Source: Bacillota bacterium
GTDB lineage: Bacteria; Bacillota; Bacilli; Bacillales; Cytobacillaceae
Assembly (NCBI GenBank): GCA_030705955.1
Contig: JAUZPL010000003.1
Location: 57,683-121,682 of the forward strand
DNA: 64,000 bases
Reading direction: 5' to 3'
Under the pieces are notes generated by a model that did not search any database, was not told the origin of the DNA, and worked only from the letters and a program-made list of their open reading frames with translations. The position numbers were made by a program, and so were the translations under genes. Positions 19,952 to 29,119 of this stretch are shown piece after piece (position 1 is the stretch's first letter; each line of letters starts with the position of its first letter).

Positions 19952-19980
19952 ATAGTACAATAAATCTCCTTATTATACAA
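19952..19980 (-). promoter_or_regulatory. Promoter of the 6S-like RNA
   Basis: TTGTAT (19975-19980) and TACTAT (19952-19957) on the minus strand are 17 bp apart, placing the RNA 5' end near 19945. Confidence 0.6.
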
Positions 19981-20107
19981 TGGAAATTAAATACATTTCC
20001 TTTCCCGTTTTTTTCCTCTCGGGTTTTTTTCACTAAGCATTTCAAAAGAGTAAATTCCAGCGGTATAATAATTAGAACGAACTGTTTTCTAGAAAGGAGA
20101 AGTTTCG

Positions 20108-22258
20108 TTGTTTGAAAAAGCTAAACAATATTTAAATACATATTTCGGGTATCAAACATTTCGGAATGGGCAAGAACAGGCCATTCGTTCAGTATTAATG
20201 GGGGAAAATACGATCTGTGTGATGCCGACAGGCGGCGGGAAGTCAATTTGCTATCAAATTCCTGCCTTAGTTTTGCCCGGGACAACCCTTGTCATTTCTC
20301 CATTGATTTCATTAATGAAGGATCAAGTTGATACACTTGAACAAATTGGAGTATCCGCCACATTTATAAATAGTTCTTTAAGCTTTCGTGAATCAAATGA
20401 ACGAATGAGGGGAGCGGCTGAAGGAAAATACAAGCTGTTGTATATCGCGCCAGAGCGATTAGAATCTCAAGAGTTTATGGAAGACTTAAGGAATATGGAA
20501 ATTCCTTTAGTTGCCGTTGATGAGGCACACTGTATTTCCCAATGGGGCCACGACTTCCGTCCAAGCTATCGTCATATTCAGAATTTGTTCCATGATCTTA
20601 AAAATCCACCGATTGTTCTCGCTTTGACTGCAACTGCAACTCCAAAAGTTCGGGAGGATATTTGCCGATTACTTGATATTGAAGAGCAAAATTCAGTTAT
20701 AACTGGCTTTGAAAGACAAAATCTTTCCTTCTCAGTCATTAAGGGACAAGATAGGCAGCATTTTTTAAAGAATTATTTAAAAAAGAATCAAAAAGAAGCA
20801 GGCATTATTTATGCGGCTACAAGAAAAACAGTGGACCAGCTGTACGAAAGGCTTCGTAAGGAAAATATTGAAGTTGCTCGGTATCATGCGGGTATGGGGG
20901 ATGCCGAGAGAAACTTGGAACAAGAGCGCTTTTTAGAGGATAAAGCAACGGTTATGGTTGCCACATCAGCATTTGGTATGGGAATCGATAAATCAAATAT
21001 TCGTTATGTTATCCATTACCAGCTGCCGAAAAATATGGAAAGCTATTATCAGGAAGCTGGACGTGCGGGAAGAGATGGACTAGATAGTGAATGCATGATT
21101 CTTCACTCCTCGCAGGATGTTCAAATTCAACGTTTCTTAATTGATCAATCAAGTGATAGTGGCAGGGTTACTCAAGAATTAGAAAAGCTACAGCAGATGG
21201 TGGATTACTGTCATACTGAAAGCTGCTTACAGGAATTTATATTAAAATATTTCGGTGAGACAGAGATGGAACCATGCGGAAGATGTGGGAATTGTACTGA
21301 TTCTAGGGACACTGTTGATGTGACAAAGGAATCACAAATGGTTCTTTCCTGTGTGGTTCGGATGGGACAACGCTTTGGAAAAACGTTGATTTCCCAAGTT
21401 TTAACGGGATCGAAAAATAAAAAAATATCAGAACTTGGGTTTAGCAGTCTTTCAACCTATGGGATTATGAAGGAAAAAAGTGTAAAAGAAATAAGTGACT
21501 TTATTGAGTTTCTCATTTCTACTGAACTGATTGGGGTTGAACAAGGGACTTATCCAACACTTTATGTAAGTTCAAAAGGAAAAGAAGTACTACTAGGAAG
21601 TCATCAAGTAAAAAGAAAAGCTGCAGTTACAATTAAGCAAGTCTCTAAAGATGATCCATTGTTCGAAGAGCTAAGAAATATAAGAAAGCAGATAGCCGAG
21701 AAAGAAAAGGTTCCACCATATGTGATTTTTTCCGATACTGCTTTAAAGGATATGTGCGCAAAGCTTCCGCAAACAAATGTGGAGTTTTTAAAGGTAAATG
21801 GGGTTGGGGAGAATAAGCTAAAAAAATACGGCGATATATTCTTGAAGGCCATTCATTCTTTTATGGATTCAAACCCTAGCCAAGAGAATGAAATAAATAT
21901 TGAAGAATCACCCAAAAGAACGCAGAAAAAAGCTGTACAAAACTCCCACCTTGAGACTTTAAAGTTCTATCAGAGTGGATTAACCATAGATGCTATTGCT
22001 AAAAAGAGAGAACTTTCCATAACTACAATAGAAAACCATCTTCTTCTTTGTGCAAAACTTGAATTAGGAATTGACTACTCTATGTTGATTCCCTCTGAAT
22101 ATGTTCCTTTATTGCAAAAAGCAGTTGAGGAAGCAGGATGGGAAAAATTAAAGCCGATTAAGGAGCTTCTTCCTAGTGAAGTGAGCTATTTTATGATAAA
22201 AGCCTTTCTTCAAGCTGATCAAAAGGAAGGCGTTTTAGCAGGAGGGGAAAAAGGATGA
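20108..22258 (+). CDS. recQ: ATP-dependent DNA helicase RecQ
   Basis: 3'-5' DNA helicase for recombination and repair. Order: helicase core with MPTGGGKSICYQIP (Walker A, ~42-55), DEAHCISQWGHDFRPSY (~139-155) and ATSAFGMGIDKSNIR; zinc cysteines (CLQEFILKYFG...CGRCGNC, ~380-400); RQC region; HRDC domain (~515-590); and a C-terminal helix-turn-helix (TIDAIAKKRELSITTIENHL). Length 716 fits Bacillus RecQ. The start is TTG with AGAAAGGAG 9 bases upstream. It overlaps panE by 4 bp. Confidence 0.95.
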   Translation: MFEKAKQYLNTYFGYQTFRNGQEQAIRSVLMGENTICVMPTGGGKSICYQIPALVLPGTTLVISPLISLMKDQVDTLEQIGVSATFINSSLSFRESNERMRGAAEGKYKLLYIAPERLESQEFMEDLRNMEIPLVAVDEAHCISQWGHDFRPSYRHIQNLFHDLKNPPIVLALTATATPKVREDICRLLDIEEQNSVITGFERQNLSFSVIKGQDRQHFLKNYLKKNQKEAGIIYAATRKTVDQLYERLRKENIEVARYHAGMGDAERNLEQERFLEDKATVMVATSAFGMGIDKSNIRYVIHYQLPKNMESYYQEAGRAGRDGLDSECMILHSSQDVQIQRFLIDQSSDSGRVTQELEKLQQMVDYCHTESCLQEFILKYFGETEMEPCGRCGNCTDSRDTVDVTKESQMVLSCVVRMGQRFGKTLISQVLTGSKNKKISELGFSSLSTYGIMKEKSVKEISDFIEFLISTELIGVEQGTYPTLYVSSKGKEVLLGSHQVKRKAAVTIKQVSKDDPLFEELRNIRKQIAEKEKVPPYVIFSDTALKDMCAKLPQTNVEFLKVNGVGENKLKKYGDIFLKAIHSFMDSNPSQENEINIEESPKRTQKKAVQNSHLETLKFYQSGLTIDAIAKKRELSITTIENHLLLCAKLELGIDYSMLIPSEYVPLLQKAVEEAGWEKLKPIKELLPSEVSYFMIKAFLQADQKEGVLAGGEKG

Positions 22259-23175
22259 GAATTTTGGTTGTTGGTGCAGGAGCTGTCGGTGGATATTTCG
22301 GAGGGCGTCTGTTAGAAAAAGGAGAGGATGTTACTTTCCTAGTTAGAGATGGCCGAAGAAGGCAGCTAAAAGAAAATGGACTTGTTATTGAAAGCGTCTA
22401 TGGAAATGTATCCCTTGATCCTAAAACAATTGTTGCAGGTGAAGAAGCAGAGCATTTTGATGTGATCTTATTTTCCACAAAGGCTTATCATTTAGAAAAG
22501 GCTATTGAAGATATACGACCATATGTATCAGATGGAACCATTATTTTACCGCTGCTAAATGGTATCCTTCATATTGATAAACTAGTAAATCAATTTGGTG
22601 AAGATAAGGTTATAGGCGGCCTTTGTTTTATTGAGACAACTCTTGATTATGAAGGAAAGGTCATTCAAACAAGCCCTATTCATGATTTAGTATTTGGTGA
22701 ACGGTCAAGTGAAAAAACTGAACGAATTCTGGAATTGGAAAAAGTATTTAGCGGAACAAAAGCAAATTTCCGATTAAGTGACAATATTAACCGTGATATG
22801 TGGCATAAATATTTATTTATTTCTACGATGAGCGGAATTACAACCCTTTTCCGGTCACCGATTGGTCCAATCCGTGAACAGGAGAGCGGACAAGAAACCA
22901 TAAAACATCTTTCGGATGAGCTTGTTGACATCATGAATCGAATGGAAGCGCCCATCTCACAAAATATTGCTTCTGTGCAAATCAAGCAAATGGATGGTTT
23001 AGGTTTCACGATGAAGTCCTCCATGCAACGAGATATGGAAAAATTACAACCTGTTGAGGCTGATCACTTACATGGGTATTTACTGAAGATTGCACGACAA
23101 TATCAAATTGCAGCTCCCGTTTTGGAAGCCATATATGCAAACTTAAAACTTTACGAAGGCCAGTTGGTTAACTAA
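22255..23175 (+). CDS. panE: 2-dehydropantoate 2-reductase
   Basis: Ketopantoate reductase makes pantoate with NADPH for coenzyme A synthesis. The Rossmann motif ILVVGAGAVGGYFGG opens the protein; the catalytic lysine lies in STKAYHLEKAIEDI, and the C-terminal helical domain carries the typical SSMQRDMEKLQPVEADHLHG. Length 306 is normal. It is translationally coupled to recQ (ATGA overlap). B. subtilis has two such proteins, so this may be the YkpB/PanE-type paralogue. Confidence 0.88.
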   Translation: MRILVVGAGAVGGYFGGRLLEKGEDVTFLVRDGRRRQLKENGLVIESVYGNVSLDPKTIVAGEEAEHFDVILFSTKAYHLEKAIEDIRPYVSDGTIILPLLNGILHIDKLVNQFGEDKVIGGLCFIETTLDYEGKVIQTSPIHDLVFGERSSEKTERILELEKVFSGTKANFRLSDNINRDMWHKYLFISTMSGITTLFRSPIGPIREQESGQETIKHLSDELVDIMNRMEAPISQNIASVQIKQMDGLGFTMKSSMQRDMEKLQPVEADHLHGYLLKIARQYQIAAPVLEAIYANLKLYEGQLVN

Positions 23176-23181
23176 AAAAAT

Positions 23182-23225
23182 AAAAACTGCTAAATTCTAA
23201 ATGAATGAAGCAGTTTTTTTATTTT
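23182..23225 (+). terminator. Terminator after panE
   Basis: AAAAACTGC (23182-23190) pairs with GCAGTTTTT (23210-23218), continuing into a T-run. Confidence 0.85.
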
Positions 23226-23271
23226 TGTTAAAGGAAAATATGTTAAAATTTAACTATTCTTTTGCTAGAGG

Positions 23272-24069
23272 GTGATTACGATTGATAAAAATAAGGAAGT
23301 AGTCCTTTCCATTCAAGGATTAAGAAAGGATTACGGTATGAATAGTGTATTAAAGGGAATTGATTTAACTGTCTATCGAGGGCAAATCATTGGTTATATC
23401 GGACCCAATGGGGCAGGGAAAAGCACAACAATCAAAATTCTCTTAGGGCTAGAGGACGATTATTCAGGAAAGATTGAGATTTTTGGAGAGGCATTATCCT
23501 CTTATTCTGTAGAGTACAAGAGAAAAGTCGGCTATGTACCTGAAATGGCAGATCTATATGATAATTTGAGTGCATGTGAGTATTTAACCTTTATTGGTGA
23601 GCTGTATGGGATGGATAAAAAAAAGGCTGATCAAAAATCTCAGGCATTAATGAAAATATTTGGGCTAGAGGAGGTATATCATAATCGAATTTCTTCATTT
23701 TCAAAAGGAATGAGACAAAAGGTGTTAATTATTTCAAGCCTTCTGCATAATCCAGAGCTGTTATTTTTGGATGAGCCTATAAATGGATTGGATGCTAATA
23801 GTGTGATGATTTTTAAAGAGATTTTGTCCCAATTAGCTGCTCAGGGAAAAACCATCTTTTACTCCTCCCATATCATGGATGTTGTTGAAAAAATCAGCAG
23901 CCGAATAATAGTAATCTACGATGGGAAGATTGCAGCGGATGGAAGCTTTGATGAATTAAGGGAACAAAATGAAGAAGGGACACTTGAAGGGATTTTCAAT
24001 CAGTTAACAGGATTTAATGAGTCTAAAAAGCTGGCGAAGGAATTTGTCTCCCTGATACAAGAGGTATAA
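23272..24069 (+). CDS. ABC transporter ATP-binding protein
   Basis: Walker A GPNGAGKSTT (~43-52), signature FSKGMRQK (~143) and Walker B LLFLDEPINGLD (~163) identify an ABC-2-type ATPase. The permease begins 4 bp downstream, so they form one exporter. The start is uncertain: the GTG at 23272 lies within a GAGGGTG sequence that looks like the ribosome site, and no better in-frame start is seen. The arrangement recalls the B. subtilis ythPQ pair, but I am not sure. Confidence 0.85.
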   Translation: MITIDKNKEVVLSIQGLRKDYGMNSVLKGIDLTVYRGQIIGYIGPNGAGKSTTIKILLGLEDDYSGKIEIFGEALSSYSVEYKRKVGYVPEMADLYDNLSACEYLTFIGELYGMDKKKADQKSQALMKIFGLEEVYHNRISSFSKGMRQKVLIISSLLHNPELLFLDEPINGLDANSVMIFKEILSQLAAQGKTIFYSSHIMDVVEKISSRIIVIYDGKIAADGSFDELREQNEEGTLEGIFNQLTGFNESKKLAKEFVSLIQEV

Positions 24070-24073
24070 TCAT

Positions 24074-25705
24074 ATGAGAGATTTTCGTTCTTTAAAATTT
24101 TTAGACTTATTTAAAGGATTATTTGAAATGGCAGGAATTCATTATCCTCAATTACGAAAAATCTTAACCATAAAGCTCACGATGGACCAAAGAAAAGTGC
24201 CGACAGTGTTTATGCAACCAAATAAGAGAAAAAAGACTCTTGATGAAAATGCCTTTATGAAATCACTGTGGATATATGTTTTAATTGGACTTGTACTCAT
24301 TCCCTTTATTGGATTTGGAGAAAATTATTTTTTTCAAATGAGTATTTTTTTTGGAATTGTTATGTTTATTGTCATGACTTCTATGATTTCAGACTTTTCT
24401 TCTGTACTTCTTGACCTACGCGACAAACATATTTTGCAAACACGCCCCGTAGATAAACGAACTATTAACCTAGCAAAAAGTATCCATATTATTATTTACC
24501 TATTTTTTTTAACAGGTGCATTAACTGCTATTCCCCTTGTGGTAGGGCTTGTGAAGCATGGCATAGTATTCATTGCCATGACCCTTGTAGAGCTTATCTT
24601 AGCTGATTTTCTGATTGTGGTTATAACTGCTCTAGTTTATTATGTCATTCTTAGATTTTATGATGGAGAAAAGCTAAAGGATATTATTAATTTTGTACAA
24701 ATTGGTTTGACGGTTGCCATTACGATCGGCTATCAGTTGTTAGGGAGATCAATTAGCCTACTTGAAATGAATAGCACATTTTCCCCAAAGTGGTGGCAAT
24801 TCTTTATTCCTCCAATTTGGTTTGGCGCCCCTTTTGAGTGGCTAGAAAGTGCTAAATGGAATCCCATTATTACTTCATTTTCTCTTATGGCTCTACTAGT
24901 GCCAATTTTGGCCTTATTTGTTTATTACAAGACGATGCCTTCCTTTGAAAGGAATCTCCAAAAATTAACAAGTAATAGCAGGGAAAAAAAGAGGTTTAAT
25001 CATTTTTGGAACAATTGGATGATGAATATTTTATGTAGAAGAAAAGAGGAAAGGGCATTTTATCAATTTGCCCATTATATGATTCGAACTGAAAGAGAAT
25101 TTAGGTTAAAGGTCTATCCCTCACTTGGATTAGCATTTATTTTTCCATTTATTTTACTTTTAAATCAGCTTCAATTAAATTCCTTTCATTACTTAGTAGC
25201 AAGCAAATGGTACTTATCCATCTATATGTGTAACCTTGTCATCCCAAATGCCGTAAGAATGCTTAAGTATTCGGGGAAATACAAGGGCAGCTGGATTTAC
25301 AGAGTGACTCCGCTTCAAAATAGGGCATCGTTATACAACGCCACTTTAAAAGCATTTTTTGTTAAACTATTCCTACCCATTTATTTTATTTTAAGTATCA
25401 TCTTCATAGTCATTTTTGGGTTTAGAATTATACCAGATCTATGTATAGTGCTTGTTTTCTCCATCTTCTTTACTGTTATTTGTTCAAACATGCTGAAGGG
25501 CACCATACCCTTTTCAGAATCATTTGAAGTTATTGGGCAAAACGGAGGAATTCGTATGATTGGCTATCTCATGTTAATTGGGGTGTTTGTTCTCATTCAT
25601 CGAGTTGTCTTAAACATTCCATATGGCATTTGGATTTATTTTGTGGGTATAGTCTCTTCTACCCTAATTATTTGGAACCGCGCCTTGAAGACAATATGGA
25701 CATAA
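24074..25705 (+). CDS. ABC-2-type permease
   Basis: A 543-residue integral membrane protein with about ten hydrophobic spans in two groups (residues ~70-230 and ~340-540) joined by a polar region. Being 4 bp from the ATPase, it is its membrane partner. Substrate is unknown. A possible YthQ relative; no confident assignment. Confidence 0.75.
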   Translation: MRDFRSLKFLDLFKGLFEMAGIHYPQLRKILTIKLTMDQRKVPTVFMQPNKRKKTLDENAFMKSLWIYVLIGLVLIPFIGFGENYFFQMSIFFGIVMFIVMTSMISDFSSVLLDLRDKHILQTRPVDKRTINLAKSIHIIIYLFFLTGALTAIPLVVGLVKHGIVFIAMTLVELILADFLIVVITALVYYVILRFYDGEKLKDIINFVQIGLTVAITIGYQLLGRSISLLEMNSTFSPKWWQFFIPPIWFGAPFEWLESAKWNPIITSFSLMALLVPILALFVYYKTMPSFERNLQKLTSNSREKKRFNHFWNNWMMNILCRRKEERAFYQFAHYMIRTEREFRLKVYPSLGLAFIFPFILLLNQLQLNSFHYLVASKWYLSIYMCNLVIPNAVRMLKYSGKYKGSWIYRVTPLQNRASLYNATLKAFFVKLFLPIYFILSIIFIVIFGFRIIPDLCIVLVFSIFFTVICSNMLKGTIPFSESFEVIGQNGGIRMIGYLMLIGVFVLIHRVVLNIPYGIWIYFVGIVSSTLIIWNRALKTIWT

Positions 25706-25733
25706 CCAAAAAGAGACTCAAAAATGAGTAGGT

Positions 25734-26045
25734 TTGCAATTGTTAGGAGATGAAGATACCTTGAGGAAAAACCTGAACGTTTACTCGTTTATTTTATGCT
25801 TAACAAGTTTAGTCTTGTTTTTTCTAACAAACTTTACAAATACCTTTCAATATATAAGATTAGGAATTCATCCATTCTATTTGATTTTAACACTTTCTTT
25901 ATTTTCCTTTTTCCTAGGGATTTTAGGGATGGCGGGGATAAGATCATGGAAAACTAGCCTACTAAGTATTTTCACCATTGTTATTGGTTTTTGTTTAATG
26001 GTCATTTTGTTTTCTATAATCGTTATTGGAAAATTATTTAGTTAA
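25734..26045 (+). CDS. Small membrane protein, 103 residues
   Basis: Three hydrophobic stretches (about residues 16-38, 46-70 and 76-100) suggest a small integral membrane protein. It lies 28 bp after the ABC permease and may be in its operon. The start is uncertain: TTG at 25734, or a TTG at 25761 with AGGAG upstream. I do not recognise a family. Confidence 0.5.
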   Translation: MQLLGDEDTLRKNLNVYSFILCLTSLVLFFLTNFTNTFQYIRLGIHPFYLILTLSLFSFFLGILGMAGIRSWKTSLLSIFTIVIGFCLMVILFSIIVIGKLFS

Positions 26046-26047
26046 TT

Positions 26048-26278
26048 TCAGAAGAAAAAGGATAACAGAATTCCTAGAACAGTAGTAATGACGCTAAACC
26101 CTATAATGAAATATCCAATATAGCGAATACCCTTCGGAAGAGTGCTTAATTGAAAACTGCTTTTTTTGGGAATTCCACCTAAGGTGATTTTTTGTAAATC
26201 TTCAATGGGGGAATATAATTCATCATCATTAGTTTGGTGGTGAATTTTGGTTGTTTGTGTTTCATGCGTTTTTTTCAT
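26048..26278 (-). CDS. Small tail-anchored membrane protein, 76 residues
   Basis: A polar, His/Thr/Gln-rich N-terminal half (KTHETQTTKIHHQTNDDEL) is followed by one C-terminal membrane span (IGYFIIGFSVITTVLGILLSFFF). The ATG has a very strong AAAGGAGG site 7 bases upstream, which supports it as a real gene. It is convergent with the preceding gene (2-bp gap) and stands alone. Function unknown. Confidence 0.6.
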   Translation of the reverse strand: MKKTHETQTTKIHHQTNDDELYSPIEDLQKITLGGIPKKSSFQLSTLPKGIRYIGYFIIGFSVITTVLGILLSFFF

Positions 26279-26492
26279 TTTATAGCCTCCTTTACTTATA
26301 TTTTAGCATTTTTTTCCTTTTTTTTAAAACCAGTACCTTTATAATAAAATCTTTAAGTGTTTGTTTTTAGGGTTACATTTTAAAAAGTAAGTACGAAGAA
26401 ATAATTTTCATGATGCTTTTCGTATTTGAATCATTTAACGATATTGATTAAACTAAATAGTATTAAATGAATAATGACAGCGGAGAGATAAA

Positions 26493-27263
26493 ATGGAAAA
26501 AAGGAAAGCCCAAATAAATGAAATTATGGAAGTGTGCTTGTTAGCTGGAAAAGTAATGCTTCAAAGTGGTGCTGAAACCTACCGGGTGGAGGATACAATG
26601 ATGCGTATGGCGACAGCATGTGGCATTAATGAGACTCATAGCTATGTGACTCCAACAGGAATTGTTTTTTCAGCGGAATATATGGAAGAGACCAAAACAA
26701 AGCTTATTAGAATTTCTGAACGTTCAACGGATTTAAAGAAGGTAGCTATGGTTAATAGCATTTCTAGAAAAATTAGTTCGGGTGAATTGAATGTTCAAGA
26801 TGCACTCATAAAGCTCAAGGAAATTGATTCTTTAAACGTAACGTTTCCATTTATCCTTCAAGTTGTTGCAGCCTCTATTGCAAGTGGCTGTTTCTTAATT
26901 ATGTATAATGGCCTTTGGAAAGATTTTATCCCGGCAATGGTTTCAGGGGGATTAGGGTTTTTATCCCTTGTTTATTTCCACCGTTTTGTTCCAATAAAAT
27001 TCTTCTCAGAGTTCTTAGCATCCTTTATTATTGGCTTACTTTCCTTATTACTTGTAAAGATTGGCTGGGGTCATCAATTGGATAAAATTATTATTGGATC
27101 GGTGATGTCCCTTGTTCCGGGTCTTTTAATTACAAATGCAGTAAGGGATTTAATGGCAGGACATCTGGTTTCAGGCTTATCAAAGGGTGCTGAAGCCTTT
27201 CTTACAGCTTTTGCGATTGGTTCAGGAATTGCCATTGTACTGTCGTTTTTGGCTAACACATAA
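26493..27263 (+). CDS. Threonine/serine exporter family, N-terminal-type subunit
   Basis: The first ~110 residues (VMLQSGAETYRVEDTMMRMATACG) are the cytoplasmic ThrE/DUF1212 domain, followed by ~5 membrane spans. In Corynebacterium ThrE is one chain; Bacillus splits it into two genes, as here, the second beginning 17 bp downstream. It is a probable threonine/serine efflux system; this assignment rests on family membership only. Confidence 0.82.
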   Translation: MEKRKAQINEIMEVCLLAGKVMLQSGAETYRVEDTMMRMATACGINETHSYVTPTGIVFSAEYMEETKTKLIRISERSTDLKKVAMVNSISRKISSGELNVQDALIKLKEIDSLNVTFPFILQVVAASIASGCFLIMYNGLWKDFIPAMVSGGLGFLSLVYFHRFVPIKFFSEFLASFIIGLLSLLLVKIGWGHQLDKIIIGSVMSLVPGLLITNAVRDLMAGHLVSGLSKGAEAFLTAFAIGSGIAIVLSFLANT

Positions 27264-27279
27264 TGAGAGGGGAAGGAAA

Positions 27280-27723
27280 ATGGCTATTGCAGCCCAATTA
27301 ATTACAAGCTTTATTGCAACGGGTGCATTTGGAATTATTTTTAATGCACCAACGCATTCATTAATAAAATGTGGACTGATCGGAATGGGTGGATGGATTA
27401 TTTACTTTGTCATAAATGCTCATTATCAAGACTCTGTTTTGGCTACTTTTGCTGCTTCGTTTTTTATTGGAGTAGTTAGTCATGTCATGGCAAAAATCTA
27501 TAGGACACCTGTTATTATTTTTAGCGTTGCTGGGATTATCCCACTGGTTCCCGGAGGGCTAGCTTTTGATGCCATGAGGAACTTTGTTGAAAATGATTAT
27601 AATTCTGCACTTAATTTAGCTGCTAAGGCCTTCATGCTTTCAGGATCCATTGCATTTGGACTAGTGTTTTCTGAAGTAATCAATCAAGTTCTTCGAAAGG
27701 TAGCATTTCAACAAGGAAAGTAA
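27280..27723 (+). CDS. Threonine/serine exporter family, C-terminal-type subunit
   Basis: A 147-residue protein of 4-5 spans matching the ThrE_2 (DUF3815-type) half; it contains the characteristic IPLVPGGLAFDAMRNF. The start at 27280 (MAIAAQLI) has GAGGGGAAGG just upstream. It is the partner of the preceding gene. Confidence 0.82.
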   Translation: MAIAAQLITSFIATGAFGIIFNAPTHSLIKCGLIGMGGWIIYFVINAHYQDSVLATFAASFFIGVVSHVMAKIYRTPVIIFSVAGIIPLVPGGLAFDAMRNFVENDYNSALNLAAKAFMLSGSIAFGLVFSEVINQVLRKVAFQQGK

Positions 27724-27824
27724 AAATTCTTGCAGGAATGTGGAAGTAGTTAGAAGAGGTTAAGAAACTATTAAGGAAAATATCATATGATTGGTAATAT
27801 ATCTCAAATAAGGGGGATGGTCCA

Positions 27825-28583
27825 ATTTTTAAAGTCATTACCTTTTTAGTTGTCTTAGCCTTTACCTTTTTAGTTAATATAAGTTCCCTTCATATTAATA
27901 CCTTTGCTATAAATAACCAGCAATCATCACCTATAAAGAAAGCGGTCCTGCTTAGCAAAAAAAAAGAAGTAGCCCTCAAAGATAAACAGCCCATCATAGA
28001 AAAAAGCAATCTGTTAGATGTGCCGTTAATCAATCAAATGGCCCCTCCTAAACTTTACAATGGGTGTGAAGTGACGAGCCTTGCCATGCTATTGAATTTT
28101 CATGGATATAACGTCACAAAAAACGAATTGGCAAAGAAAATAAAAACAGTTCCCCTCACCTATAGGAATGGTAAAAAGGGAAATCCAAATGTAGGATTTG
28201 TTGGCGATATGTTTGATGGTCCGGGTTTAGGAGTTTATAATGGCCCTGTTTTTGAACTTGCAAAAAGGTATGCGGGTAGCAAGGTTCATAATTTAACAAA
28301 CAGTTCATTTACAGATTTATTAAAAAAAATAAATCAAGGGAGTCCTGTCTGGATTATTACGACAACCAAATTTGCACCTGTGTCCGTTTTTCAAAAATGG
28401 GATACGCCTGAAGGAACCATACCGATAACATTTAGCGAACACAGTGTTGTAATGACTGGATATGATGATGATTTTATTTATATCAATGATCCATATGGAT
28501 ATAAAAATAGGAAATTGGAAAGGGATGATTTTGAAAAAGCGTGGGAACAAATGGGCAAACAGGCTATTGTTATTGATAGCTAA
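27825..28583 (+). CDS. Secreted C39-family peptidase-like protein, apparent ATT start
   Basis: The C-terminal domain is C39-like: the catalytic Cys is in YNGCEVTSLAMLLNFHGYNV and the His/Asp region is EHSVVMTGYDDDFIYINDPYG. Relatives include YvpB-type proteins. Read in frame upstream, a hydrophobic segment (VITFLVVLAFTFLVN) and a basic linker form a convincing signal peptide or anchor, but no ATG, GTG or TTG opens it. The only fitting start is ATT at 27825, with AGGGGGA 8 bases upstream. Starting at the first standard codon (GTG 28020) would remove the export signal. A one-base sequencing loss is the alternative. Confidence 0.7.
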   Translation: MFKVITFLVVLAFTFLVNISSLHINTFAINNQQSSPIKKAVLLSKKKEVALKDKQPIIEKSNLLDVPLINQMAPPKLYNGCEVTSLAMLLNFHGYNVTKNELAKKIKTVPLTYRNGKKGNPNVGFVGDMFDGPGLGVYNGPVFELAKRYAGSKVHNLTNSSFTDLLKKINQGSPVWIITTTKFAPVSVFQKWDTPEGTIPITFSEHSVVMTGYDDDFIYINDPYGYKNRKLERDDFEKAWEQMGKQAIVIDS

Positions 28584-28603
28584 AAATCATGAATATAATA
28601 GAC

Positions 28604-28638
28604 AAGGCAGAAGATAACGTTAATCCTCTGCCTTTTTG
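28604..28638 (+). terminator. Terminator after the C39-like gene
   Basis: AAGGCAGAAGAT and ATCCTCTGCCTT pair around AACGTTA with one mismatch, followed by TTTTTG. Confidence 0.85.
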
Positions 28639-28739
28639 CTTTTCTGTCCAATTTGTGAAAATTGGTTTGTAACTTAAAATGGTTGTAAAACATTTGGGTA
28701 TTTGCAAGTAATTAAATTTTTAAATTGATTGTTCTAATA

Positions 28740-28860
28740 AACAATTAGCCGCGGTTTATTTTTCACCTGAAGGTTTTATAACCTAAACGACGTAAGCCCT
28801 ACCTCTCTTACATCCTAACGGCTCCGAAGCCGATCCAGTGTGAATAAGTCTCTTTTTAAA
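28740..28860. other. Cluster of three short hairpins, unassigned
   Basis: Within the 28584-29119 gap, three consecutive inverted repeats occur: AGGTT-TTAT-AACCT, GTAAG-N10-CTTAC and CGGCT-CCGA-AGCCG. The segment is clearly less AT-rich than its flanks. It does not match a riboswitch I know on either strand. It has no ORF. It may be a small RNA or a decayed repeat. Confidence 0.35.
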
Positions 28861-29031
28861 AACTAAAGCGAAAATGCCAGAAATATTCTTACATTGCTTT
28901 TTTTACTATTTCAAGTTACTACTAATTTAAAAGCACAATAACTAATTATAAATGATAGATATAAAAATGTCAATTGTTTAAGAAAAGAAAAGCCCAAAGC
29001 CACTCGCATTATAAAAAAGAAGGGTTTATTT

Positions 29032-29049
29032 TTGTGATTATTTTCACAA
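29032..29049 (+). promoter_or_regulatory. Rex/Fnr-type palindrome before the SdhA-like gene
   Basis: TTGTGATTATTTTCACAA has perfect TTGTGA/TCACAA half-sites with a 6-bp spacer, matching the Rex consensus (TTGTGA-N6-TCACAA) and resembling Bacillus Fnr sites. A possible -10 TATAAA at 29010-29015 would put the palindrome downstream of the start, which suits a repressor such as Rex. Confidence 0.7.
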
Positions 29050-29119
29050 AATGGAGGATGAAAGACGAGGATAAATGCAGCACATTCATACTGCTTTGTT
29101 AAGAAAGGGGATTGTTGAA

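Noticed and set aside
28740..28860. Known riboswitch (c-di-AMP, c-di-GMP, SAM, M-box)
   Set aside because: None of the conserved cores of these classes is present on either strand.
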